Source: JBHHWH01 sp046756405
GTDB lineage: Bacteria > Actinomycetota > Acidimicrobiia > Spongiisociales > ZC4RG35
Reading direction: 5' to 3'
NCBI GenBank assembly: GCA_046756405.1
Contig: JBHHWH010000095.1
Location: 1-8,022, forward strand
Length of the DNA: 8,022 bases
The notes beneath the pieces were generated by a model. It was not told the origin of the DNA. It saw nothing but the letters and a program-made list of their open reading frames with translations, and searched no databases. The translations under genes and the position numbers were made by a program. The number at the start of each line of letters is the position of its first letter. The stretch's first letter is position 1. This document shows positions 1-5,859 of the stretch, one piece after another.

Positions 1-593
1 GCCATTCCTTCGGTGCCGTTGAGCAGCGACAGCCCCTCCTTGGTTTGCAGCAGGATCGGCTCCAAACCCGCTTCGGCGGGGGAGACCACCCGGCCATCCG
101 TTCTGACCCTCCCCTCACCGATGAGGGGTAGAGCCAGGTGGGCGAAGGGGGCCAGGTCTCCGGAAGCCCCCACCGACCCCTGGGAGGGGACCACGGGGAG
201 GATGTCCCGTTCCAGCATCTCCACCAGCTTCTCCACGACCGCCGCCCGCACCCCGGAGTAGCCCTGGGCCAGGGTGCGGGCCCGCAGCAGCAGCATCGCC
301 CGCACCACCTTGTCATCCAAGGGGTCTCCCACCCCCGCGGCGTGGGAGCGCAGCAGGTTGTACTGGAGGGCCTCGGTCTGGTCGCGTCCGATGTGGGTGC
401 TGGCCAAGGCCCCGAAACCGGTGGTAATCCCGTAGATGACCTCCCCGGTTTCGACGGCGTCCTCCACGAGTCTTCGGGCCGGCTCCAGCCTCTCCGCCAG
501 GTCACGTCCCGTCTCCACCCGGGCCCGCCGGTGGGCCACGTCAACCACGTCCTGGGGGTCGAGGGGGCTCCCGTCGACGATCACAGTCCTCAC
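1..593 (-). CDS. hutH: Histidine ammonia-lyase, N-terminal part (cut by left edge)
   Basis: Histidine ammonia-lyase converts L-histidine to urocanate plus ammonia, the first step of cytosolic histidine degradation. The window holds 197 codons of a family usually about 500 residues long; the C-terminal part lies beyond the left edge. The Ala-Ser-Gly triad that cyclises into the MIO electrophile is at residues 143-145, within GSVGASGDLAPFAHL. The catalytic tyrosine region YGITTGFG is at 54-61, and NGTEGM ends the fragment. Residues 83-84 are Ser-His in LLRSHAAG, the pair typical of histidine-specific members; tyrosine and phenylalanine lyases usually carry His-Leu or Phe-Leu there. The chosen start is a GTG, because homology begins nearby and no ATG fits. 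A second in-frame GTG lies three codons later. No Shine-Dalgarno sequence is positioned for it. The thioesterase diverges from it across 106 bases. The family call is firm; the start is less certain. Confidence 0.93.
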   Translation of the reverse strand, partial: MRTVIVDGSPLDPQDVVDVAHRRARVETGRDLAERLEPARRLVEDAVETGEVIYGITTGFGALASTHIGRDQTEALQYNLLRSHAAGVGDPLDDKVVRAMLLLRARTLAQGYSGVRAAVVEKLVEMLERDILPVVPSQGSVGASGDLAPFAHLALPLIGEGRVRTDGRVVSPAEAGLEPILLQTKEGLSLLNGTEGM

Positions 594-601
594 GATGCGG
601 G

Positions 602-607
602 ACGGTA
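602..607 (-). promoter_or_regulatory. Possible -10 hexamer for histidine ammonia-lyase
   Basis: TACCGT on the minus strand fits TANNNT and ends 8 bases before the GTG start. That spacing would give a leaderless or nearly leaderless transcript. No convincing -35 element is seen. It is reported because three other starts in the window have a similar hexamer at 7 bases. Confidence 0.25.
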
Positions 608-686
608 GCGGGACCTCCGGCTCCGAACTAAGCAGCCAAAGGTCCAAATATGGCCCCTGGTGCATTAGGAAGCAGGTTCTGGGCGC

Positions 687-692
687 TACCTT
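687..692 (+). promoter_or_regulatory. Likely -10 hexamer of a leaderless promoter for the thioesterase
   Basis: TACCTT fits TANNNT and ends exactly 7 bases before the ATG at 700, which would place the first transcribed base at or beside the start codon. No Shine-Dalgarno sequence precedes this ATG. TTAGGA at 665-670, 16 bases upstream, is only a weak -35 match. Leaderless transcripts with this geometry are common in Actinomycetota. Confidence 0.45.
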
Positions 693-699
693 CTCTGCG

Positions 700-1110
700 A
701 TGCCGACGCTTCAGAAGATCCGATACTCGGACTGTGATCCCCAGGGGATCGTCTTCAACGCCAACTACGCCCGCTACTGGGACGACGCCGCCACCGACTG
801 GTTCGAGGAGCTCGGTTTCGGCGGAGAGGCGCTAGGTGGGATAGGGGCCGATGTGGTCACCGCCCGATTCGAGATCAACTTCCTCACCTCAGCTCGCCTG
901 GGGGACATGCTGGAGACCGTCGTGGAGGTGGAGAAGCTAGGGAACACCTCGATGACCCTCCGGCTCACCACCCGCCGGCTGAGCGACGGCGAGGTGGTGG
1001 TGACGGGACGCCACGTCCAGGTGTTCGTCGACCCGGAGACCTTTCGGCCAACTCCAATACCCGAGGTGTTCAAGCAGACACTCGCCGGGAATGGCCTCAT
1101 AGAGACTTAG
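700..1110 (+). CDS. Acyl-CoA thioesterase, hotdog fold, 4HBT type
   Basis: This 136-residue protein matches the 4-hydroxybenzoyl-CoA thioesterase/YbgC/FadM group of hotdog-fold enzymes, which hydrolyse acyl- or aroyl-CoA thioesters in the cytosol. The N-terminal stretch YSDCDPQGIVFNANYARYW (9-27) is the family signature. Asp13 corresponds to the catalytic aspartate of Pseudomonas 4-hydroxybenzoyl-CoA thioesterase. Length is normal for the family. The reading frame stays open well upstream, but homology begins at this ATG and the upstream part is antisense to histidine ammonia-lyase, so the short start is preferred. The CoA-binding protein gene starts 13 bases after the stop and is probably co-transcribed. 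Acyl-CoA enzymes nearby suggest it clears or recycles a pathway intermediate. The substrate cannot be read from the sequence. Confidence 0.9.
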   Translation: MPTLQKIRYSDCDPQGIVFNANYARYWDDAATDWFEELGFGGEALGGIGADVVTARFEINFLTSARLGDMLETVVEVEKLGNTSMTLRLTTRRLSDGEVVVTGRHVQVFVDPETFRPTPIPEVFKQTLAGNGLIET

Positions 1111-1123
1111 GGTTGACGATTGT

Positions 1124-1525
1124 ATGAGAACAGACCTCACGCCGCTGCTGTCCGAGTCCAACACCACGATCGCGGTCGTAGGGGCCACCGACCATCCCGC
1201 CAAGTACGGCGGCATCATCTACCGCGACCTGAAGATGAAGGGCTTCAAGGTCTTTGCCGTCAACCCTTACCGCGGCAGCGTCGACGGCGACCCTTGCTGG
1301 CCCTCGGTCAAGGACCTGCCGGAGAAGCCGACCATCGTGGTGCTGGTCGTCCCAGCGAGGCGTGGGATGAAGGTCATTGAGGAGTGCGCCGAGGCGGGAA
1401 TTCGCAACATCTGGGTCCAGCCCGGGGCCTTCTCTCGGGAGATGGAGAGACAGCTCGAAGGGGGCGACTTCGACTGGACCGCCGAGGCCTGCGTGATGGT
1501 CCGGGCCCGGACCGCCGCCGTCTAG
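1124..1525 (+). CDS. CoA-binding Rossmann-fold protein (YccU/CoA_binding_2 type)
   Basis: This 133-residue protein is a stand-alone CoA-binding domain of the type also found at the N-terminus of ADP-forming acyl-CoA synthetases and succinyl-CoA synthetase alpha subunits. The nucleotide-binding strand and loop IAVVGATDHPAKYGG is at 16-30. The second strand VFAVNP is at 43-48, a third strand VVLVVP at 72-77, and IWVQPGA at 96-102. Length fits the family, whose members bind CoA but whose cellular roles are mostly undefined. It follows the thioesterase by 13 bases, so both probably lie on one message. Its stop codon overlaps the stop of the convergent acyl-CoA dehydrogenase within one CTAG. There is no clear Shine-Dalgarno site, which is compatible with reading through from the upstream gene. 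Confidence 0.88.
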   Translation: MRTDLTPLLSESNTTIAVVGATDHPAKYGGIIYRDLKMKGFKVFAVNPYRGSVDGDPCWPSVKDLPEKPTIVVLVVPARRGMKVIEECAEAGIRNIWVQPGAFSREMERQLEGGDFDWTAEACVMVRARTAAV

Positions 1526-2628
1526 ATCGTTCCCCGGAACATCTCCCGGGCGATGATGTTGCGCTGGATCTCCGAGGTTCCCTCGTAGATCCGCGGCGCC
1601 CTCACCTCCCGGTACAGATGGGCCAGGGTGGAATCCGCCTCCAGCCCCCGGGCACCCAGCACCTGGATGGCCACGTCCACCGCCCTCTGGGCGGTTTCGG
1701 TGGAGAACAGTTTGGCCATCGCTGCCCGTCCGGTGAGGACCTCCGTCTCACCCGCGTCGTAGGCCGATGCGGCAGCGTAGACCAGGTGCCGGGCAGCCTC
1801 GATGGCGACTCTGACGTCGGCGAGTTGGTGGGACACTCCCTGGAACCGGGAGATCGGCTGCCCGAAGGCCTCCCTGGTGGAGGCGTGTTCGAGGGCGATG
1901 GCCAGGGCCGCCTCGGCCATTCCCAAGGTGTAGGCCCCGACGCTGGGACGGAACAGGTCAAGGGTCCTCATCGCTACAGCAAACCCCCGGTCCACCTCGC
2001 CGAGAACATGGTCGTCGGGGACGAAAACTCCGTCGAAGGTCCAGCGTCCCAGCGGGTGGGGGGCCACCATCTCGATGGGCTCTCCGGAGACTCCTTCGAG
2101 CTCGGTGGGAACGACGAAGGCGCTGATACCCTGGGCGCCGGTGTCCTCACCGGTGCGGGCGAACACCGTGGCTACGTCGGCGTCGGGGGCGTTGGAGATG
2201 TAGACCTTCTCGCCGGTGATGCGGTAGCCGGCTCCGTCACGCTCCGCTCGGGTGCGTAGGCCTGCCACGTCGGAGCCTGCCTCGGGTTCGGTGAGGGCAA
2301 AGGCGGCGACGGCGTCCCCGGCGCGGAAGGCAGGGAGCCAGCGTTGTTTGATGGCAGGGGTCCCATCGAGGTGGATGGGGATGCCGCCCAGGCCCTGGAC
2401 GGCGAAGGCGGTCTCGGCTTCGGTGCACACCCGAGCTAGGCCCTGCCGCACCTGACAGAGGACTGTGGCGGAGACCCCGTCCTCACTGAACAGGCGGTCG
2501 AAGAGCCCTGCCTCGGCCAGGGCTGCCACCAGTTCCCGGTTCACCCTTCCCGGGGTGCCCTTTTCGGCTACCGGGACGAGGATGCGGCCGAGGCGCTCGG
2601 CGTCGGCGACGAGGTCGGGACCGTTCAT
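1522..2628 (-). CDS. Acyl-CoA dehydrogenase family flavoprotein
   Basis: Acyl-CoA dehydrogenases use FAD to introduce a trans-2,3 double bond into acyl-CoA thioesters and pass electrons to ETF. The 368 residues cover the N-terminal helical domain, the beta domain with FALTEPEAGSD at 110-120 and GEKVYISNA after it, and the C-terminal helical domain. Glu349 in RIYEGTSEIQRNIIAREM aligns with the catalytic base of medium-chain acyl-CoA dehydrogenase (Glu376). The N-terminus is somewhat short for the family, which is usually about 380 residues, but no better upstream start exists. The gene begins 4 bases after the coiled-coil gene, with AAGG just before the ATG, so the two form one operon. The chain-length or branched-chain specificity is not evident. 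Its position between a thioesterase and a crotonase supports an acyl-CoA oxidation role. Confidence 0.93.
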   Translation of the reverse strand: MNGPDLVADAERLGRILVPVAEKGTPGRVNRELVAALAEAGLFDRLFSEDGVSATVLCQVRQGLARVCTEAETAFAVQGLGGIPIHLDGTPAIKQRWLPAFRAGDAVAAFALTEPEAGSDVAGLRTRAERDGAGYRITGEKVYISNAPDADVATVFARTGEDTGAQGISAFVVPTELEGVSGEPIEMVAPHPLGRWTFDGVFVPDDHVLGEVDRGFAVAMRTLDLFRPSVGAYTLGMAEAALAIALEHASTREAFGQPISRFQGVSHQLADVRVAIEAARHLVYAAASAYDAGETEVLTGRAAMAKLFSTETAQRAVDVAIQVLGARGLEADSTLAHLYREVRAPRIYEGTSEIQRNIIAREMFRGTI

Positions 2629-2632
2629 CGCC

Positions 2633-3016
2633 TTAGCCGGAGCTCTTGAGTTGCTCCAGGATCTCCTCGAGCCGGGCTTCGATCTCGTCTACTCCCAGGC
2701 CGGCGTCCATGGCCTTGTTGATGGCGGCGGTGAACTCCGATTCGATCCCGGCGTCTCCCACTGAAGTCGAGGCGTAGCTGAGGTGCTGCTCCAGCAACCG
2801 GTCGCGGACCTCGCTGAGACGCTGGAAGGCAGCGCGGAGCATTTCCTTGTCGTGGAGGGGCATCCCCTCGATCAGCTTGTGGGAAAGCTGGCGCAGCTCC
2901 TGCTGGCGCTCCCGGAGCTGGCTGCGACGGGCGTAGTCCTCGGGGGGCAGACGGAGTAGCTCCTCGTGGATTTCGGCCAGTTCGGCCCTGACTTGATCGA
3001 GGGTGGGTTGTTCCAT
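2633..3016 (-). CDS. Small predicted coiled-coil protein, function unknown
   Basis: I do not recognise a family for this 127-residue protein. Residues 5-50 are rich in Leu, Glu, Arg and Gln with heptad-like spacing and very probably form an alpha-helical coiled coil. A second charged helix spans about 60-80, and the C-terminal 105-125 (VDEIEARLEEILEQLK) looks like another amphipathic helix. There is no signal peptide, membrane segment or metal motif. The ATG at 3016 is preferred over longer in-frame extensions because those run into the divergent crotonase gene and because a TANNNT hexamer lies 7 bases upstream. The acyl-CoA dehydrogenase starts 4 bases after its stop, so the two are translated from one message and may work together. 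That suggests, without showing, an accessory role. Confidence 0.75.
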   Translation of the reverse strand: MEQPTLDQVRAELAEIHEELLRLPPEDYARRSQLRERQQELRQLSHKLIEGMPLHDKEMLRAAFQRLSEVRDRLLEQHLSYASTSVGDAGIESEFTAAINKAMDAGLGVDEIEARLEEILEQLKSSG

Positions 3017-3023
3017 GGCCGCC

Positions 3024-3029
3024 AAGTTA
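3024..3029 (-). promoter_or_regulatory. Likely -10 hexamer of a leaderless promoter for the coiled-coil/dehydrogenase operon
   Basis: TAACTT on the minus strand fits TANNNT and ends exactly 7 bases before the ATG at 3016. No -35 match or Shine-Dalgarno site is seen. It faces a similar hexamer for the divergent gene only 13 bases away, so both cannot easily be occupied by polymerase at once. Confidence 0.45.
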
Positions 3030-3042
3030 GTGAGCCGCTCAT

Positions 3043-3048
3043 TACTCT
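3043..3048 (+). promoter_or_regulatory. Likely -10 hexamer of a leaderless promoter for the crotonase-fold gene
   Basis: TACTCT fits TANNNT and ends exactly 7 bases before the GTG at 3056. There is no Shine-Dalgarno sequence in the 39-base gap, and this hexamer helps decide for the GTG start over upstream frame extensions. Confidence 0.42.
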
Positions 3049-3055
3049 GCCGCCG

Positions 3056-3883
3056 GTGAGCCCCTTCAGAGCCTCCGCGGCCTTCACCGACGACTGGCAG
3101 CATTTCGACTTCGGTGTGTCCGAGGGGGTGGCCACGGTCACCTTCGACCGTCCCGACAGGCTCAACGCCCTCACCTTCGACGTATACGCCGACCTACGCG
3201 ACCTGGTGGCCGAGATCGAGCACAGGGACGACATCAAGGTCCTGCTCATCACCGGCCATGGTCGGGGATTCTGTTCCGGAGGCGATGTGAACGAGATCAT
3301 CGGCCAGCTCCTGGAGATGGACACCAAGGGCCTGCTGGAGTTCACCCGGATGACCGGGGCGGTAGTGGAGGGACTGCGTCGCCTGCCCATGCCGGTGATC
3401 GCCGCGGTCAACGGTGTCGCCGCCGGTGCCGGGGCTGTCATCGCCCTCGCCTCGGACCTGCGGCTGATGGCCGAATCGGCCTCCTTTCACTTCTTGTTTA
3501 CCAAGGTGGGCCTGGCGGGAGCGGACATGGGCTCCGCCTACCTGCTGCCCCGGGTGGTGGGCCTGGGTAGGGCCACCGAGCTTCTCCTCCTCGGGGACAA
3601 GGTAGACGCGGAGATGGCGGTAGCCATGGGGCTGGCGACCAGGGTGGTGGCCGACGACGGGCTGATGGCCGAGGCAGAGGGTCTGGCCACCCGGCTGGCC
3701 ACGGGGCCTGCGCTGGCCTACGGGGCGACGAAGATCCTTCTCAGCCGGGAGCTGGACATGGACTTGGGGTCCGCCATCGAGCTGGAGGCCTTCACTCAGG
3801 CGCTGCTCATGACCAGCGAAGACCACGCTGAGTTCTACCGGGCTTTCACCGGGAAACGACCTCCAGAGTGGAAGGGTCGCTAA
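3056..3883 (+). CDS. Crotonase-fold (enoyl-CoA hydratase/isomerase family) protein with altered active site
   Basis: This 275-residue protein belongs to the crotonase superfamily, which binds acyl-CoA and stabilises an enolate in an oxyanion hole. The oxyanion-hole segment GRGFCSGGDVNE is at 69-80, the second half PVIAAVNGVAAGAGAV at 113-128, and GLAGADMGSAYLLPRVVG at 152-169. Aligned without gaps to rat mitochondrial enoyl-CoA hydratase, Glu144 falls on Val128 and Glu164 on Phe148, so both hydratase glutamates are missing. Asp157, in the LAGADMG segment, is a candidate acid/base, roughly where dienoyl-CoA isomerase has its Asp204. It may be an isomerase, a ring-cleaving or aromatic acyl-CoA enzyme rather than a plain hydratase. 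The frame is open further upstream, but that part is antisense to the coiled-coil gene, so GTG at 3056 is chosen. It converges on the ParB-fold gene with a 3-base gap. Confidence 0.88.
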   Translation: MSPFRASAAFTDDWQHFDFGVSEGVATVTFDRPDRLNALTFDVYADLRDLVAEIEHRDDIKVLLITGHGRGFCSGGDVNEIIGQLLEMDTKGLLEFTRMTGAVVEGLRRLPMPVIAAVNGVAAGAGAVIALASDLRLMAESASFHFLFTKVGLAGADMGSAYLLPRVVGLGRATELLLLGDKVDAEMAVAMGLATRVVADDGLMAEAEGLATRLATGPALAYGATKILLSRELDMDLGSAIELEAFTQALLMTSEDHAEFYRAFTGKRPPEWKGR

Positions 3884-3886
3884 GGC

Positions 3887-4672
3887 CTAGTCGTCGAGGA
3901 CGATCACCGGTTCTTCGTAGCGGCGGATCCGACCCTCCCGAGCCCGGGTCCGCAGCAGCTCGTCGAGGGCGTCCTGTTTCTCGCCGAGGGTGCGGGGGGA
4001 GCGGAGCAGATCCAGGTCGAGGTTCAGCCGCAGCGCCCGGTCGCTGACCAGGAACCGGGTGATCCCTGCCGGGAGGAGGTCGACGCCGAGGGCCGCCTTC
4101 ATCACGTCGTCGATGGTCAGGCTGGGGAACTCCACCAGCACACTCCAGTCGGGAAAACGCCAGGCCACCGCTTCGGTGTCGGGTTCGGTGACCCGGTTCA
4201 CGGTCCAGGTGCCAATGTAGGTGGCGACGAGGGCGCTGAGGGCGGCGTTGGAGCTCAGGGAGTCAGCCGACACCGAGTAGGCGGAGCCGTCGGCCAGTCG
4301 GAGACGGGGGGTACCTTCATCCGGTCCCATGTCCAGTTCGGTGTGGGCCTCGATCCGGGCTAGGAGCTCCCCGGCAGGGCATTGGCGGACCACGTGATGC
4401 CAGGTCTCCAGGTTCACCTCGGAGGCTTCGACGATCTGGACCACGGCGCAGGGAAGGCCCAGGGCCCGGAAGGCCTCCGTCCTGGTGGCTCCGTCGAGGA
4501 GAACCAGGGCCTCCTCCCCGGCGGCTTCGGCGCAGACCATCGGGTTCACCTGGACGCTTTCCTCTTCGATACGGGCGACCAAGCGCTCCACTCGAAGGGG
4601 ATCGACTTCCTCATGGCGCCGGATCAGGTCCAGAGGGACGACACGCAGTTGCGGGAGGGAAGGCATGGGCAC
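3887..4672 (-). CDS. ParB/Srx-fold protein, similar to SbnI/SerK-type proteins
   Basis: The N-terminal part, residues 10-82, resembles the ParB/sulfiredoxin fold: RVVPLDLIRRHEEVDP, then NPMVC, then LLDGATRTEAFRALGLP at 58-74. The DGATR motif (60-64) matches the position of DGHHR in SerK and SbnI, ADP- or ATP-dependent serine kinases with this fold, more than the GERR box of chromosome-partitioning ParB. The LETWHHVV stretch that follows is also reminiscent of SbnI-like proteins. The remaining 170 residues are unrecognised and have no helix-turn-helix that I can see, so DNA partitioning is unlikely. It starts 44 bases after the kynureninase-like gene on the same strand and is probably in its operon. 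The start could be GTG at 4672 or ATG at 4666. No Shine-Dalgarno site is evident. It may be a small-molecule kinase or a regulator; neither can be decided here. Confidence 0.7.
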   Translation of the reverse strand: MPMPSLPQLRVVPLDLIRRHEEVDPLRVERLVARIEEESVQVNPMVCAEAAGEEALVLLDGATRTEAFRALGLPCAVVQIVEASEVNLETWHHVVRQCPAGELLARIEAHTELDMGPDEGTPRLRLADGSAYSVSADSLSSNAALSALVATYIGTWTVNRVTEPDTEAVAWRFPDWSVLVEFPSLTIDDVMKAALGVDLLPAGITRFLVSDRALRLNLDLDLLRSPRTLGEKQDALDELLRTRAREGRIRRYEEPVIVLDD

Positions 4673-4696
4673 CCATTGTGGCCGCTGGCCGGACTC

Positions 4697-4705
4697 TTAT
4701 CCACA
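4697..4705 (+). promoter_or_regulatory. Exact DnaA-box match
   Basis: TTATCCACA is a perfect match to the DnaA-box consensus. It sits in the 44-base gap between the kynureninase-like gene and the ParB-fold gene. I found no second box, AT-rich stretch or parS-like palindrome nearby, so it is not an origin. It may be chance or a DnaA regulatory site. Confidence 0.3.
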
Positions 4706-4716
4706 GCGGGCAGCCC

Positions 4717-5859
4717 TCAAGCCTCCATGACCCCGTTCAGGACCCCGAGGAGCCGGTCGATGTCGGAGGTGTCGTGGTAGATGCCGAATCCGATCCGGAG
4801 CCGGTCACCCCGGTGGTCGGTGATCACCCGCCGCTGGTGGAGTTCTGCGTAGATGTCCCCGGCCCGGGGGGTGCGGAAGGTGAGAAAGTTGCCTCGCTCG
4901 AAGGACGCAGGAGGAAAAAGCTCTTCGGGCAAGACCCCTTTGGCGAGGAACTGCTCTTGGAGCCCCTTGACATGTTCGGAGATCTCGGCCGGGCCGACAC
5001 CCTCTTCCTCCAGCCAGGTCAGCACAGCCTCCATGCGGTAGAGGCCCGAAGGGTCGTAGGTGGCGCCGGCAAACCGGGAACCGTCGGGGGCGTAGGGGAC
5101 TTCGTCGCCCACCCCGGTGACCAGGTCACCGAAACCGGCGAACCAGCCGGTGTTCACCGGCCTTTCCCCGTATCCCGGTGGTGCGTGGAGGAAGCAGACC
5201 CCCTCTCCCGACATGGCGTACTTGTACCCGCCGGCTAGGTAGAAGACGCGGTCTTGCAGGCTGCCCAGGTGGACGGGTCGGGCCATGAAGGCGTGGTAGC
5301 CGTCGATCACCACGTAGGTCAGGTTGTTGGGGACAGACGAGACGATCTGGTCCAGTTCGGGGACTACGAAACCCGAGTCGAAGAAGACCTGACTCAGATA
5401 GATGAGGTCGTGGACTCCGGCCCTTACCTCGGTGGTGAACCGGTCGGCGAAGGTTTCGAAGGGTTCGACCGGAACCCGATCGACCAGCGCCAGGCCCGCC
5501 TCCTCCCAACGTTTGGCCTGGCGGGCGAAGGAGTGGAACTCGGCGTCGGTGGTGAGAACCCGCACCGGCGGTTCGATGCAGGAGAAGATCCTCACTACGA
5601 ACTCGTGGGTGTTGGGGGCGAAGGTGATTGTGGTGGGATCGGCCAGCCCCAGGATCCCAGCTATGCGATGCTGCAACGCCGGTATTACGGCTCCGATGGT
5701 CTTCTCCCACTTGTCGTCCATCATGTCGGCGGCGTCTAGCCAGGCCCGCTTGTGGGCCTCGTAGCTGACATCCGGCCAGGGGTGGTGGGAGTGGGCGGCG
5801 AAGTGGAGGCGGTCGGGGTCGGCGCCCAGGAACCGGGAGAAGGCCGGTTTCAGGCTCAT
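4717..5859 (-). CDS. Class-V PLP-dependent enzyme, probable kynureninase of a divergent type
   Basis: Kynureninase cleaves L-kynurenine to anthranilate and alanine. This 380-residue protein has the class-V aminotransferase fold. The phosphate-contact turn FAPNTHEF is at 80-87, and Asp186 with His189 in IDGYHAF pairs with the pyridine ring. The predicted Schiff-base Lys213 is in GGYKYAMSGEG, matching the Tyr-Lys-Tyr arrangement of kynureninases. The segments around these motifs differ from classical KynU: the N-terminus has FAAHSHHPWPD instead of the usual SHS box, and the post-lysine segment lacks the usual Asn-Gly-Pro. The ATG overlaps the stop of tryptophan 2,3-dioxygenase as ATGA, giving translational coupling and strong contextual support. 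Another frame-open stretch upstream is only a shadow of the dioxygenase. A different C-C or C-S lyase on a kynurenine-like substrate is the alternative. Confidence 0.78.
   Translation of the reverse strand: MSLKPAFSRFLGADPDRLHFAAHSHHPWPDVSYEAHKRAWLDAADMMDDKWEKTIGAVIPALQHRIAGILGLADPTTITFAPNTHEFVVRIFSCIEPPVRVLTTDAEFHSFARQAKRWEEAGLALVDRVPVEPFETFADRFTTEVRAGVHDLIYLSQVFFDSGFVVPELDQIVSSVPNNLTYVVIDGYHAFMARPVHLGSLQDRVFYLAGGYKYAMSGEGVCFLHAPPGYGERPVNTGWFAGFGDLVTGVGDEVPYAPDGSRFAGATYDPSGLYRMEAVLTWLEEEGVGPAEISEHVKGLQEQFLAKGVLPEELFPPASFERGNFLTFRTPRAGDIYAELHQRRVITDHRGDRLRIGFGIYHDTSDIDRLLGVLNGVMEA

Noticed and set aside
1..593. Phenylalanine or tyrosine ammonia-lyase as identity of the left gene
   Set aside because: The selectivity pair is Ser-His, as in histidine lyases, and the spacing to the MIO triad is typical of HutH.
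436..699. N-terminal extension of the thioesterase frame
   Set aside because: It is antisense to the histidine ammonia-lyase start, lacks family similarity and would double the N-terminus; homology starts at the ATG at 700.
1384..2259. Long plus-strand open frame of 291 codons
   Set aside because: It lies opposite the acyl-CoA dehydrogenase, is rich in Gly, Arg and Pro as expected for a shadow frame, and matches no family.
3194..3826. Minus-strand open frame of 210 codons inside the crotonase gene
   Set aside because: Composition is that of an antisense shadow and the plus-strand protein is unmistakable.
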